Translations under genes and position numbers: made by a program | Source: Streptococcus sp. HMSC067H01 | Lineage (GTDB): Bacteria > Bacillota > Bacilli > Lactobacillales > Streptococcaceae | Assembly (NCBI RefSeq): GCF_001814775.1 | Contig: NZ_KV817803.1 | Span: 167,873-231,872 of the forward strand | Length of the DNA: 64,000 nt | Direction of reading: 5' to 3' | The notes under the pieces: generated by a model | What the model was told of the DNA's origin: nothing | Database searches by the model: none | The model's input: only the letters and a program-made list of their open reading frames with translations | In this document: in pieces, positions 9,249-18,658 of the stretch | Position numbering within the stretch: the first letter of the stretch is position 1 | Layout of the letters: every line of letters begins with the position of its first letter

Positions 9249-10499
9249 TTAAACAAGCATATTATAAAGAGTTTCATTGCCATTCAAATTAATATAGGCT
9301 GGGTCAAAACTTTCCATTCTACGAATAAGGCTAGCATAGTCGTGCTTATCAGATAAAGCAATTCCTATTAAAACTGGTCCTGTTCCCTTACTAGCTCGTT
9401 TGATATACTCAAAACGAGTAATATCATCATTTGGTCCTAAGATATCATTTACAAACTCTCGAAGTGCTCCCGGACGTTGTGGGAAATTCACTACAAAGTA
9501 ATGCTTGATACCATCATAAATCAAGGCACGTTCTTCCATCTCTGGCATACGGTTGATGTCATTATTCCCTCCAGAAATGATACAACAAATGGTTTTACCC
9601 TTGATGTAGTCGGACAAAACTTCCAAGGCCGCAATGCTGGCAGCTCCTGCAGGCTCTGCTACAATTCCTTGTTTAGAGTAGAGATCGATTAAGGTTTCAG
9701 AAATCAATCCTTCATCTACACCAATAAGCGTTTCAACATGTTTACGTGTCGCTTCATAGGTTAATTCCCCAACCTTCTGAACTGCAATGCCGTCAGCAAA
9801 TTTGTCAATTTCCTTTAGTTTGACAGGCCCACCCGCTTCAAAGGCCGCCTTCATTGATCGGGCTCCATTGGCTTCTACTCCAATGACATCAATCTCTGGA
9901 TTTGTTTCCTTTATATAAGTAGAAACTCCAGCGATCAAACCACCTCCACCAACAGGTACTAGAACAGTGTCAAAGGCTATAGATTCTTTGCGTGCTACTT
10001 CCAAAATTTCATAAGCAACGGTTCCCTGTCCTGCTTGAACATTGGCATCATCAAATGGATCAATAAAAGTACGATTTTCAGCTAGAGTAAACTCTTGTGC
10101 TGCTTTAGCGGAAGCATCAAAGGTATCTCCAACCAATTTAATAGTTACAAAGTCTCCTCCAAAGAAACGGACCTGACCAATTTTTTGTTGCGGTGTTGTA
10201 ATGGGCATGAAAATTGTTGCAGGAATCTTCATTTCATTACAAGTGTAAGCTACTCCTTGAGCATGATTGCCCGCTGATGCACAAACTACTCCACGTTCAC
10301 GTTCTTCCTTAGTCAGTTGCGAAATGGCATAATAAGCTCCACGAATCTTAAAAGAACGCACTCGTTGGGCATTTTCTTTTTTAAGATAAATCTTGGCACC
10401 ATATTTTTCCGACAGATAATGATCATATTCTAGTGGAGTTTCAACCACTACACCATTCAAAACTTTATGGGCTTTCACCACATCTTTTGCACTTATCAT
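9249..10499 (-). CDS. ilvA: Threonine deaminase (threonine ammonia-lyase)
   Basis: PLP enzyme making 2-oxobutanoate from threonine, the first committed step to isoleucine. It is 416 residues, the shorter form with one C-terminal ACT-like regulatory domain. RSFKIRGAY (about 48) holds the PLP lysine, SAGNHAQG the substrate loop, and VPVGGGGLIAG the phosphate-binding glycines. The C-terminus (RPGALREFVNDIL) is the regulatory part, consistent with isoleucine feedback. It is last in the ilvB-ilvN-ilvC-ilvA series, 73 bp after ilvC, with a GC-rich hairpin in the gap around 10529-10555. Confidence 0.95.
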   Translation of the reverse strand: MISAKDVVKAHKVLNGVVVETPLEYDHYLSEKYGAKIYLKKENAQRVRSFKIRGAYYAISQLTKEERERGVVCASAGNHAQGVAYTCNEMKIPATIFMPITTPQQKIGQVRFFGGDFVTIKLVGDTFDASAKAAQEFTLAENRTFIDPFDDANVQAGQGTVAYEILEVARKESIAFDTVLVPVGGGGLIAGVSTYIKETNPEIDVIGVEANGARSMKAAFEAGGPVKLKEIDKFADGIAVQKVGELTYEATRKHVETLIGVDEGLISETLIDLYSKQGIVAEPAGAASIAALEVLSDYIKGKTICCIISGGNNDINRMPEMEERALIYDGIKHYFVVNFPQRPGALREFVNDILGPNDDITRFEYIKRASKGTGPVLIGIALSDKHDYASLIRRMESFDPAYINLNGNETLYNMLV

Positions 10500-10572
10500 A
10501 TTTTCTCTTTCTTGAAAGGATCAAAATGTGAAAGCGAGCTCGGTCCCCCCAACTCGCCTTCATGTTTACATA

Positions 10573-11628
<1,056 letters not shown>

Positions 11629-11660
11629 TTAGGCTGGTTTAACAAATTTAAGTTGGATTT

Positions 11661-12137
11661 TTAATCGCGGGTAAATCCAGTTGCACCCGTACGAGCGATA
11701 TTGCGAATCCCATATGGTCGAATCACTCGTAATAAAGCTTCGCTCTTTTCTGCATTTCCAGTCATTTGAATGGTAATGGAACTTGGAGCCACATCAACTA
11801 CCGTTGCACGGAAAGGCTGGATAATAGCCAGAATCTCTGCACGTTTTTCAGCAGGTGCTGAAACCTTTACGAGGATAACTTCACGTTCCAAGTGGGGTTT
11901 ATCTGTGATATCACGAATGCGAATCACATCAATCTGACGATTGAGTTGTTTGATGATTTGCTCAACTTCATCATGTGAAGCGACATCAATGATCAGGGTA
12001 ATGCGTGATACATTCGGATCTTCCGTTGCTCCAACAGAGATACTTTCAATGTTGACCTGACGGCGAGAAAGCACACCTGTAAAACGGTTTAGCACTCCTG
12101 AGCGATTTTGAAGTTTTGCTGTTAACATTCTACGCAT
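11661..12137 (-). CDS. ilvN: Acetolactate synthase small (regulatory) subunit
   Basis: 158-residue regulatory subunit with an N-terminal ACT domain (LTAKLQNRSGVLNRFTGVLSRR begins it, cut here at its core) that mediates valine feedback inhibition of the catalytic subunit, and a C-terminal ACT-like half ending in GIRNIARTGATG. It overlaps the 3' end of ilvB by 8 bp, indicating translational coupling and stoichiometric assembly. Confidence 0.95.
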   Translation of the reverse strand: MRRMLTAKLQNRSGVLNRFTGVLSRRQVNIESISVGATEDPNVSRITLIIDVASHDEVEQIIKQLNRQIDVIRIRDITDKPHLEREVILVKVSAPAEKRAEILAIIQPFRATVVDVAPSSITIQMTGNAEKSEALLRVIRPYGIRNIARTGATGFTRD

Positions 12138-13830
12138 TGAACTTCACCCCCAACATCTCATGATTACTCTTACCAGCTGGTACCATCGGTAAAACATGCT
12201 CTTTACGAGAAATATCTACCTCGATAAACATTGGTACATCTTCCAAAATGACTTCTAAATCCTTTGCCAAGGTCTCAGGATTGTCAAACTTATAATTTTG
12301 AATCCCATAAGCCTGAGCCATAAGCTGAAAATCAGGTAGTGTTTCAAATACAGACTCCGAAGTTCTTCCTTCATAGAAAGACTCCTGCCACTGGCGAACC
12401 ATCCCAAGCGAATGGTTATTGAGCATAATGACCTTGATTGGAATCTTGTAAACATTCAAGATTGCCAGTTCCTGATTGGTCATCTGGAAACCACCATCTC
12501 CAACAAAGAGAACAACTTCCTTATCCGGATTTGCAATCTTGGCTCCGATGGCTGCAGGAACGCCAAATCCCATGGTTCCTAGACCACCTGACGTTACCAG
12601 TTGACGCTCATTTTGGTAAGGATAGTATTGGGCTGTCCACATTTGATGTTGCCCAACGTCTGTTACGACAATGGCATCGCCTTTGGTCAGTTCACCCACA
12701 CGTTCTATAACTGCTTGTGGTTGCACGACACGTTCCTTCTTATCGTAAGAACGAACACGGTTCTTATCTTGAGTGACTTTCTCAATCCATTTCTCTGTGT
12801 TATTATGAACAGTTGGTTCAGAGAGCAAGAGCTCTAAGGCCTTCTTGGCATCTCCAACAACAGGGATATCAACAGCTATAATCTTCCCAATCTCAGCTGG
12901 GTCAATGTCAATGTGAGCAACTTTAGCATTCTTAGCAAAGGTCTTAGGATTTCCAGTCAAGCGATCATCAAAGCGACAACCAATAGAAATCATAAAGTCA
13001 GCTTCAGTCATAGCAATATTTGCTGCAAAGGAACCATGCATTCCGCCCATTCCCAAAAATAGTGGATGACTAGTTGCTATCGTTCCCTGTCCCAAAAGAC
13101 TGGTAACAACAGGAATTTGATAACGTTCTGCAAATTCATTTAACTCTGTTGCAGCCTCTGCATAGCTAATTCCACCACCAGCTAACAAAACTGGTTTCTT
13201 AGCCTTAGACAACTGTTTCAAGATTTTCTTGATTTGCATCTCATTAGGCTCTAGAGTTGGTTGATAACTTGGTAAATCTATCTCCGATGAATAGACGAAA
13301 TCCGTCTCAAGGGCAGAAACATCTTTTGGTAAGTCAATGACGACCGGCCCAGGACGACCTGTAGTTGCAATATGGACAGCTTCCGTAATAATCCGTGGAA
13401 TATCCGCTGTTTCGCGCACCTGATAGTTATACTTGGTGATTGGCATGGTGATACCAACGATATCCGCTTCTTGGAAAGCATCCTTACCGATTCCCGCTCT
13501 TGCGACTTGCCCTGTGAAGACCAAAAGGGGAACACTATCGCTCATGGCATCTGCAATACCTGTAATGGCATTCGTTGCTCCCGGTCCACTTGTGACGACT
13601 GCGACACCAAGTTTTCCTGTTGACTTAGCATAACCTTCAGCTTCATGAAGACAACCTTGTTCATGGCGACCTAGAATATGGCGAATACCTTTAAAATTAT
13701 AAATAGCATCATACAAAGGCAATACAGCTCCGCCTGGATAACCAAAAATCGTATCGATTCCTAAGTCACGAAGTGTTTCCAAAACGAGTTCTGAACCTGA
13801 CTTTGGTGAGTCTAAAATGATTTTCTCCAT
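12130..13830 (-). CDS. ilvB: Acetolactate synthase large (catalytic) subunit
   Basis: TPP-dependent enzyme condensing two pyruvates, or pyruvate and 2-oxobutanoate. It is 566 residues. The N-terminal domain has FGYPGGAVLPLYDA and GRHEQGCLHEAEGYA with the catalytic glutamate; the central FAD-type domain is around 195-350. The C-terminal TPP motif is VGDGGFQMTNQELAILNVYKIP with the Asn in MLNNHSLGM. First gene of ilvBNCA. Its promoter carries a CodY-like box, consistent with branched-chain amino acid control, and no T-box is visible upstream. Confidence 0.96.
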   Translation of the reverse strand: MEKIILDSPKSGSELVLETLRDLGIDTIFGYPGGAVLPLYDAIYNFKGIRHILGRHEQGCLHEAEGYAKSTGKLGVAVVTSGPGATNAITGIADAMSDSVPLLVFTGQVARAGIGKDAFQEADIVGITMPITKYNYQVRETADIPRIITEAVHIATTGRPGPVVIDLPKDVSALETDFVYSSEIDLPSYQPTLEPNEMQIKKILKQLSKAKKPVLLAGGGISYAEAATELNEFAERYQIPVVTSLLGQGTIATSHPLFLGMGGMHGSFAANIAMTEADFMISIGCRFDDRLTGNPKTFAKNAKVAHIDIDPAEIGKIIAVDIPVVGDAKKALELLLSEPTVHNNTEKWIEKVTQDKNRVRSYDKKERVVQPQAVIERVGELTKGDAIVVTDVGQHQMWTAQYYPYQNERQLVTSGGLGTMGFGVPAAIGAKIANPDKEVVLFVGDGGFQMTNQELAILNVYKIPIKVIMLNNHSLGMVRQWQESFYEGRTSESVFETLPDFQLMAQAYGIQNYKFDNPETLAKDLEVILEDVPMFIEVDISRKEHVLPMVPAGKSNHEMLGVKFNA

Positions 13831-13868
13831 TCTACCCCTTTCTCTTCTCTTAAAAATAGCTTGTTACT

Positions 13869-13923
13869 ATGATACCATTTTTTCAAAAATTTTCAATACA
13901 AAAGAGCAAATTTTCTGAATTTT
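13869..13923 (-). promoter_or_regulatory. ilvB promoter with CodY-like box
   Basis: TTGAAA (13891-13896) and TATCAT (13869-13874) on the minus strand, 16-bp spacer. AATTTTCTGAATTTT at 13909-13923 matches the CodY consensus AATTTTCWGAAAATT with two mismatches and lies just upstream of the -35. CodY control of ilv genes is established in streptococci; binding here is inferred. Confidence 0.5.
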
Positions 13924-13986
13924 CTATCTAGATGTTTTTTCACATACTTTTGCTTGCTTATCTATACGCTAGATTTCTTTATTTTG

Positions 13987-14030
13987 AGAAAAATCAAAAG
14001 GTTGAGACAAAATGTCCCAACCTTTTGATT
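13987..14030 (-). terminator. Terminator after rplA
   Basis: AATCAAAAGGTTG (13992-14004) is the exact complement of CAACCTTTTGATT (14018-14030). The minus strand continues with TTTTT, 10 bp after the rplA stop codon. Confidence 0.75.
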
Positions 14031-14039
14031 ATTTACTTA

Positions 14040-14729
14040 TTAAAGTGAGTTAACGTCAACCTTGATACCCACACCTTGAGTAGTTGTGATTGTCAAGCTT
14101 GTTACGTAAGTACCTTTAGCAGTAGCTGGTTTAGCTTTTTGGATTGTTTCGTTGAATGCTTTGAAGTTTTCAACCAACTTGTCAGCTTCAAATGAAACTT
14201 TACCGATGATCGCTTGTACGATACCTGCACGGTCTGCACGGTAAGTGATTTTACCACCTTTAGACTCTTCAACTGCTTTAGCAACATCCATTGTTACAGT
14301 ACCAGTTTTAGGGTTTGGCATCAAGTTACGTGGTCCAAGGACACGTCCAAGACGTCCAACAAGAGCCATCATGTCAGGTGTAGCGATAACTACGTCGAAG
14401 TCCAACCAACCGTCGTTGATTTTAGCAACAAGGTCGTCTTCACCAACGAAGTCTGCACCAGCAGCTTTAGCTTCTTCAGCTTTTGCACCACGTGCAAATA
14501 CAAGAACGCGAGCTGTTTTACCAGTACCGTTTGGCAATACCATTGCTCCACGGATTTGTTGGTCAGCTTTTTTCACGTCAATGTTCAAGTTGTAAGCAAC
14601 TTCTACAGTTGCGTCAAATTTTGCAAAGTTAGTTTCTTTTGCAAGAGCTACAGCTTCTTCTACGCTGTATGCTTTTGTGCTGTCGATTTTCTCAAGAGCA
14701 GCACGAAGTTGTTTGCTTTTTTTAGCCAT
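14040..14729 (-). CDS. rplA: 50S ribosomal protein L1
   Basis: Builds the L1 stalk of the 50S subunit near the E site and in many bacteria represses its own operon by binding the mRNA. It is 229 residues, normal length. The N-terminus is [26 protein letters not shown], here quoted only in part by family likeness. [18 protein letters not shown] (about 125) is the L1 signature, and [15 protein letters not shown] closes the protein. It follows rplK with a 96-bp gap. Confidence 0.97.
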   Translation of the reverse strand: MAKKSKQLRAALEKIDSTKAYSVEEAVALAKETNFAKFDATVEVAYNLNIDVKKADQQIRGAMVLPNGTGKTARVLVFARGAKAEEAKAAGADFVGEDDLVAKINDGWLDFDVVIATPDMMALVGRLGRVLGPRNLMPNPKTGTVTMDVAKAVEESKGGKITYRADRAGIVQAIIGKVSFEADKLVENFKAFNETIQKAKPATAKGTYVTSLTITTTQGVGIKVDVNSL

Positions 14730-14825
14730 TTTCTATTCTCCTTGTAAGTGGTTCAATCGATTTTCATCTCCCACGTCACTTCTCGAAATGATGAAGTCTT
14801 GCGGGTTATCTTGGGATGTTATTGA

Positions 14826-15251
14826 TTAGTCAACAACGTTGAATCCCATAGAACGAGCAGTACCTTCGATCATACGCATTGCAGACTCAAGGTTTGCAGC
14901 GTTCAAATCTGGCATCTTAGTTTCAGCAATTTCTTGTACTTGCGCACGAGTAACTGAAGCAACTTTAGTTTTGTTAGGTGTACCTGATCCTTTTTCAACA
15001 CCTGCAGCTTTTTTCAAAAGAACAGCAGCTGGTGGTGTTTTAGTGATGAAAGTAAATGATTTATCTTCGTAAACTGAGATAACAACTGGAATGATCATAC
15101 CAGCTTGATCAGCTGTACGAGCGTTGAACTCTTTTGTGAATCCCATGATGTTGATACCAGCTTGACCAAGAGCAGGTCCAACCGGTGGAGCTGGTGTAGC
15201 TTTACCAGCAGGGATTTGCAATTTTACAAGTTTTTCGACTTTTTTAGCCAT
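14826..15251 (-). CDS. rplK: 50S ribosomal protein L11
   Basis: Forms the GTPase-associated centre with 23S rRNA helices 43-44 and is the sensor for stringent-response signalling on the ribosome. It is 141 residues, full length. The proline-rich N-terminal part is [20 protein letters not shown], and the C-terminal rRNA-binding domain ends in [14 protein letters not shown]. First gene of rplK-rplA, with its own promoter and a structured leader of about 70 nt. Confidence 0.97.
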   Translation of the reverse strand: MAKKVEKLVKLQIPAGKATPAPPVGPALGQAGINIMGFTKEFNARTADQAGMIIPVVISVYEDKSFTFITKTPPAAVLLKKAAGVEKGSGTPNKTKVASVTRAQVQEIAETKMPDLNAANLESAMRMIEGTARSMGFNVVD

Positions 15252-15324
15252 TTTTAAATCCTCCTTTGTGGTTTTGGCGGTAATGTAAGATTTTTACCTC
15301 CCACAAGTATGCTTTTCGCATACC
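15252..15324 (-). promoter_or_regulatory. Structured 5' leader of rplK-rplA
   Basis: The leader starts with a hairpin (GTATGC, GAAAA loop, GCATAC; 15307-15323). A larger stem follows, in which GTGG and AGGTAA pair with TTACC, CC and CCAC (15268-15304). The second stem is close to the AGGAGG of rplK. L1 represses its operon through an rRNA-mimicking leader in several bacteria; that this leader does so is inferred. Confidence 0.45.
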
Positions 15325-15329
15325 TTTCT

Positions 15330-15357
15330 ATTATACACTATTCTATTCCAAATGCAA
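15330..15357 (-). promoter_or_regulatory. rplK promoter
   Basis: TTGCAT (15352-15357) and TATAAT (15330-15335) on the minus strand with a 16-bp spacer. Confidence 0.7.
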
Positions 15358-15434
15358 GAGAAAAATTTTATTTTTAGAGAAATTTTATTACTGGCTTTGA
15401 CTATCATTTCTTTCGTGAAAGAGTCCTGAACTAC

Positions 15435-15461
15435 AAACAAAAAACCGCTCTGTTTTGAGCG
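15435..15461 (-). terminator. Terminator after the GNAT gene
   Basis: CGCTC (15446-15450) pairs with GAGCG (15457-15461); the minus strand runs on into GGTTTTTT. It lies 21 bp after the stop of the acetyltransferase gene. Confidence 0.65.
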
Positions 15462-15482
15462 ATTAATAAAAAATAATAAAGT

Positions 15483-15965
15483 TTAGTAGGAGCCCAGCTT
15501 TAAGAGCAGGCTTGTCCCTTTTTCAGTACTTCCGCTCTCCACAAATCCAAGGGACTCAAAACATCGTCTGGAGGCATAATTGAAATCATAGATTTCTTGA
15601 ACTTTCAATTGTTTCCAACCCTTTTTCCGAGCTAGATCAATCAAAGTCTTCAATACCTTGCGTCCAATTCCTTGATGTTGATAAGTCTTGCCAATCACAA
15701 TAGGAAGATTCTCCTGAGATAAGGTTACATCCCCAATTGGAAGCCACTCTCCCTTTTCTCTAAACTCAATCCAAAACAAATCCCCGTATTTTTCTAAATA
15801 GGAATACATATCATTCAATTTTTCTACATTATAGGGGATTCTGACTCCATCTACAAGTTCAACCAAGTCCACATCCTGATACCAAGTCAAAGCTACATCA
15901 CGATGATCCGCTAAAAAATAAGGAACCAAGCGTAAAGAACTATCTATTTGAATGATTTGTTTCAC
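15483..15965 (-). CDS. GNAT family N-acetyltransferase
   Basis: 160-residue acetyl-CoA-dependent acetyltransferase of unknown substrate. The acetyl-CoA-binding motif is seen in IGKTYQHQGIGRKVLKTLIDLARKKG (cut here: the Q/RxxGxG/A part is QHQGIG, about 115), followed by ASRRCFESLGF, the usual last helix and strand. The start overlaps the end of the ParB-like gene by 4 bp, so the two are co-translated. Confidence 0.85.
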   Translation of the reverse strand: MKQIIQIDSSLRLVPYFLADHRDVALTWYQDVDLVELVDGVRIPYNVEKLNDMYSYLEKYGDLFWIEFREKGEWLPIGDVTLSQENLPIVIGKTYQHQGIGRKVLKTLIDLARKKGWKQLKVQEIYDFNYASRRCFESLGFVESGSTEKGTSLLLKLGSY

Positions 15966-16360
15966 TTTAACTTCCTTTTCAACAAGAGAGTCGTTGCTTG
16001 ATTAAAACCATCACACCAGTTATACCATTTTGCTTCATACTCATCTTGGGATAAGATATGATTTTTTAAATCAAGAACAGAGTATATCTTTCTTTCCTCG
16101 CAAACTTGCGCATAAAGGGCATATATCTCATCACCACCATCTTTATCCCACTCAGCAGAAATCGTATCTTGACCTAGCAACATAGCCTGATAAGCCCTGT
16201 GATGCCCATCTGTAATCAGCAAACGATCTCCAAATGAAAGAACACTGATTGGATCCATATTAAAAGTTTCCGCTGACTGATAAAGATTCTGGATAGCTTT
16301 TAACTTCTTCTCTGATAAGTAAAGTTGTGTTGGCTGGAGATTTTTTATGTTGACTTTCAT
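15962..16360 (-). CDS. ParB-like nuclease-fold protein
   Basis: 132 residues. DRLLITDGHHRAYQAMLLGQ contains the DGHHR motif of the ParB N-terminal/sulfiredoxin-like fold, here without the helix-turn-helix of true ParB. Such stand-alone domains have been linked to nucleotide binding, nuclease or kinase activity; the role is not predictable here. It pairs with the overlapping GNAT gene and not with parA, so a chromosome-partitioning function is unlikely. Confidence 0.7.
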   Translation of the reverse strand: MKVNIKNLQPTQLYLSEKKLKAIQNLYQSAETFNMDPISVLSFGDRLLITDGHHRAYQAMLLGQDTISAEWDKDGGDEIYALYAQVCEERKIYSVLDLKNHILSQDEYEAKWYNWCDGFNQATTLLLKRKLK

Positions 16361-16387
16361 TTTAACCTCCTCAAAAAAGTTTGATTC

Positions 16388-17038
16388 TCACTTTTGCTTG
16401 CCTGTAAAGCGCCATTGAAAGCGAAGTTTGTCATAAAAAGGAAATTCAATGAAGAGAATTCCAAGACCCAGACAGAGACTGGCAAGAACATCAGACGGAT
16501 AGTGGACGCCCAAATATACTCTGGAAATGATCACACTTACTAGGTAGATTCCCAGTAAAATCTGGAGGATGAGTCTTACAGTCCTATCTTTCACTCTTTG
16601 ACCCACTATGATAATTAGAGAGCCGATTAAGAGGGTTACTGCCAGTGAGTGTCCACTTGGGAAAGAAAAACCCTTCTCCTCTACTAAATGTAAAATATCT
16701 GGTCGCGGACGTTGATAGAGGTGTTTTAGAGACACAATTAAAATTCCAGCCAAGCTAAGATTACCAGCTACCAAGAGGCTTTCGCTCTTCCACTTTTTCA
16801 GATAAAAGATTGCAGTCAATAGAATTGCCCAAGAAATAACGATTGGTAAGTCAATCAGACGAGTAATCACACGAAAGACAGTTGTCAATGTAGCAGGTAA
16901 ATCTCCACGGATAGCTGTCTGAATAGACGTATCAAATGGTATCAATTGTTCTGGATAAAATTTAACGACATAACCCAGAATTACAAAAAGCAAAAGGGCA
17001 AAAGAGCCCTTTGTTAAATATGTTTGTTTATCTTTCAT
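16388..17038 (-). CDS. PAP2 family membrane phosphatase
   Basis: 216-residue membrane phosphatase with about six helices. All three PAP2 motifs are present: KHLYQRPRP (about 109), PSGHSLAV (about 131) and SRVYLGVHYPSD (about 175), with the catalytic histidines. The substrate is probably a lipid phosphate such as undecaprenyl pyrophosphate or phosphatidylglycerophosphate. It overlaps ribU by 11 bp and should share its FMN-controlled transcript, although a link to riboflavin is not obvious. Confidence 0.88.
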   Translation of the reverse strand: MKDKQTYLTKGSFALLLFVILGYVVKFYPEQLIPFDTSIQTAIRGDLPATLTTVFRVITRLIDLPIVISWAILLTAIFYLKKWKSESLLVAGNLSLAGILIVSLKHLYQRPRPDILHLVEEKGFSFPSGHSLAVTLLIGSLIIIVGQRVKDRTVRLILQILLGIYLVSVIISRVYLGVHYPSDVLASLCLGLGILFIEFPFYDKLRFQWRFTGKQK

Positions 17039-17591
17039 AATGTTTTAAAGTTGGTTTCAAGAGGACATAAATCAACCAAAATGCAAGAGCAAAGATAATG
17101 CCTTCGATTAGATTAAAAGGCAAAACCATAGTCAGCAGATAGTTGCTCAGTCCTAAAATTTTCTCAATATCAAAGTTGGCAAACTTAGCGTATAAAGGGA
17201 CAGCATAGACGTAGTTCAGAACTAACATGGCCAAAGTTAGACCAAGTGTGCCAGCTACTGAAGCTAGGACAAAACGCATGGTTGTACGCTCTTTTTTCCA
17301 AATCAAACCAAAAGCAATCACAAATACTCCTAAAGCAACAATATTCATCGGTAGGCCGATATAAGTGCTGACTCCTTGATTGTTCAACAGTAATTTCAAC
17401 AAAGAACGAAGGAAGATGACTCCTAAAGCTGCAGGCAAATCCATCACCACCAAGCCCACAAGAACTGGTAAGATACTGAACTCAATCCTTAAGAAGGACG
17501 CCGCAGGTAGAAGCGGAAAGTCAAAGTACATCAACACAAATGAAAGTGCTGATAAAATTGCAATGGTCGAAAGTCGACGTGTGTTTGTCAT
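17028..17591 (-). CDS. ribU: Riboflavin transporter, ECF S component
   Basis: 187-residue substrate-binding membrane subunit that, with the shared EcfAA'T module encoded elsewhere, imports riboflavin. About six membrane segments are visible. The pattern FPLLPAASFLRIEFS and YIGLPMNIVALG is typical of RibU. The ATG at 17591 is chosen because GGAGG stands 7 bp upstream; a TTG five codons earlier lies inside that RBS. An FMN riboswitch precedes it, which fixes the substrate with good confidence. Confidence 0.93.
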   Translation of the reverse strand: MTNTRRLSTIAILSALSFVLMYFDFPLLPAASFLRIEFSILPVLVGLVVMDLPAALGVIFLRSLLKLLLNNQGVSTYIGLPMNIVALGVFVIAFGLIWKKERTTMRFVLASVAGTLGLTLAMLVLNYVYAVPLYAKFANFDIEKILGLSNYLLTMVLPFNLIEGIIFALAFWLIYVLLKPTLKHYER

Positions 17592-17667
17592 AACAGGTTC
17601 CTCCAATTTTCTATAAAATCAGAAGAAGTTGGAAAGTTTCTCTCTATCTACTCTCTTACCCTATCTC

Positions 17668-17700
17668 AAAAAACAACCCAATCCTATTAAACAGGTGGTT
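17668..17700 (-). terminator. Likely expression-platform terminator of the FMN riboswitch
   Basis: On the minus strand AACC, ACCT pairs with AGG, GGGTT and is followed by GTTTTTT. It lies between the riboswitch aptamer and ribU. This fits FMN-induced termination, although the stem is short. Confidence 0.5.
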
Positions 17701-17738
17701 CTAATTTACTATAAAATGAAGTAGAATAGACAAAGCTA

Positions 17739-17975
17739 TCCTTTCGTCTTCTCCCATCCAGACTATACTGTCGGTTGTGGAATCTCACCACATCAGCTTG
17801 CGCTCGCGGACTTCTTTTAGAATATGGAAATGAAGATTTTTCTTTTAGACTAGGCAACAAGCTATAGGCATAACTTTTGGTTAGCAAAGCTTGGCAACAA
17901 AGTATAAAAGGAAAAGAACATTTTCGAGTAAAAGTCACCGCCGGTCGGGAATCTCACCCAGCCCTGAAGACCCCT
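17739..17975 (-). ncRNA. FMN riboswitch (RFN element)
   Basis: Conserved RFN blocks are clear on the minus strand: GGGTCTTCAGGGC, GGGTGAGATTCCCGACCGGC, GGCGGTGAC, AGTCCGCGAGCGCAAGC, GTGGTGAGATTCCACAACCG and ACAGTATAGTCTGGATGGGA. The first and last blocks close the basal stem. The variable arm between GGCGGTGAC and AGTCCGCGAG is unusually long, about 115 nt, and can fold into a long imperfect helix. It senses FMN and controls ribU and probably the overlapping PAP2 gene. Confidence 0.95.
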
Positions 17976-17984
17976 TTATGATAA

Positions 17985-18009
17985 CAAAAAAAGCTTGCAA
18001 GCGCAAGCA
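17985..18009 (-). terminator. trmL terminator
   Basis: GCTTGC (17993-17998) pairs with GCAAGC (18003-18008), followed on the minus strand by seven T. A putative -35 (TTGCGC, 18001-18006) for the riboswitch promoter lies inside this stem, with TATCAT at 17978-17983. Confidence 0.75.
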
Positions 18010-18023
18010 TTTTATCTAAGTGT

Positions 18024-18527
18024 TTATTTCAATTTATCTGTTTCATAAGTGTGAACCAGTTCGAGGCCCACAAAGTTTTGTTGTCGGAGAGCCTCATAGA
18101 CAATCATACATACTGTATTGGAAACATTTAGACTACGAACATGCTCATCATTCATGGGAATGCGGAGAGCCTTTTCTGGATGCTCACGCATAAATTCTTC
18201 AGGCAAGCCCTTATCTTCCCTCCCAAAGAGAAAATAGTGATCCCCTTTTGTCGTAAAGTCTGCATCTGAATAGACCTTTTCTGCAAACTTAGAAATCAAG
18301 TAGACCTGGCCATCCATTTTTTCCATAAATTCATCTAAACTATCATAGAAATAAATTTCAAGTTTGTCCCAATAATCCAAACCAGCTCTCTTCATCTTAC
18401 GGTCATCAATCGGAAAGCCCATTGGTTTGATAATATGAAGGGGCGCATTTGTTGCTGCGCAGGTACGCGCAATATTGCCTGTGTTTTGTGGTATCTGGGG
18501 TTCAAATAATACAATGTGATTTGCCAT
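18024..18527 (-). CDS. trmL: tRNA (cytidine(34)-2'-O)-methyltransferase, SPOUT family
   Basis: Methylates the wobble-position ribose of tRNA-Leu isoacceptors using SAM. It is 167 residues from ATG 18527 ([20 protein letters not shown]), the usual TrmL length. An upstream in-frame extension would run into the leader terminator. SPOUT motifs are [15 protein letters not shown] (about 13), [12 protein letters not shown] (about 95) and [15 protein letters not shown] with the trefoil-knot SAM site. It lies downstream of a leader that ends in an intrinsic terminator, so expression may be attenuated. Confidence 0.93.
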   Translation of the reverse strand: MANHIVLFEPQIPQNTGNIARTCAATNAPLHIIKPMGFPIDDRKMKRAGLDYWDKLEIYFYDSLDEFMEKMDGQVYLISKFAEKVYSDADFTTKGDHYFLFGREDKGLPEEFMREHPEKALRIPMNDEHVRSLNVSNTVCMIVYEALRQQNFVGLELVHTYETDKLK

Positions 18528-18550
18528 GCCTTGTTTCCTCTCACTAATGC

Positions 18551-18652
18551 AAAAAAATAGCCACACTGCCCGGAGTCAAGCTCAGCAAACAGTGTGGTTA
18601 AGGCATCGTTAACTTACCTCACAACAGGTTTGAAGTAAATCAGCGAAACTAC
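18551..18652 (-). ncRNA. Putative leader RNA or small RNA with intrinsic terminator, upstream of trmL
   Basis: A strong promoter at 18659-18686 would start a transcript near 18652. It contains AAGTA/TACTT, GGTAAG/CTTAACC and a strong terminator hairpin, CCACACTG (18590-18597) with CAGTGTGG (18561-18568), followed by CTATTTTTTT. The whole is about 100 nt and ends 24 bp before trmL. GTGAGGT upstream could pair with ACCACAC of the terminator 5' arm, an alternative fold that would suit attenuation. I do not recognise any riboswitch family; it may also be a free-standing small RNA. Confidence 0.6.
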
Positions 18653-18658
18653 TTTTTT

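Noticed and set aside
13831-13990. Possible T-box or leader peptide upstream of ilvB
   Set aside because: No T-box core, no run of branched-chain codons and no terminator; a CodY-like box explains likely control better.
15962-16360. Chromosome partitioning protein ParB
   Set aside because: Only the DGHHR nuclease-like domain is present; no helix-turn-helix, no parA or parS nearby.
17687-17938. 83-codon minus-strand frame in the ribU leader
   Set aside because: It overlaps the FMN riboswitch; conserved RNA blocks explain the sequence.
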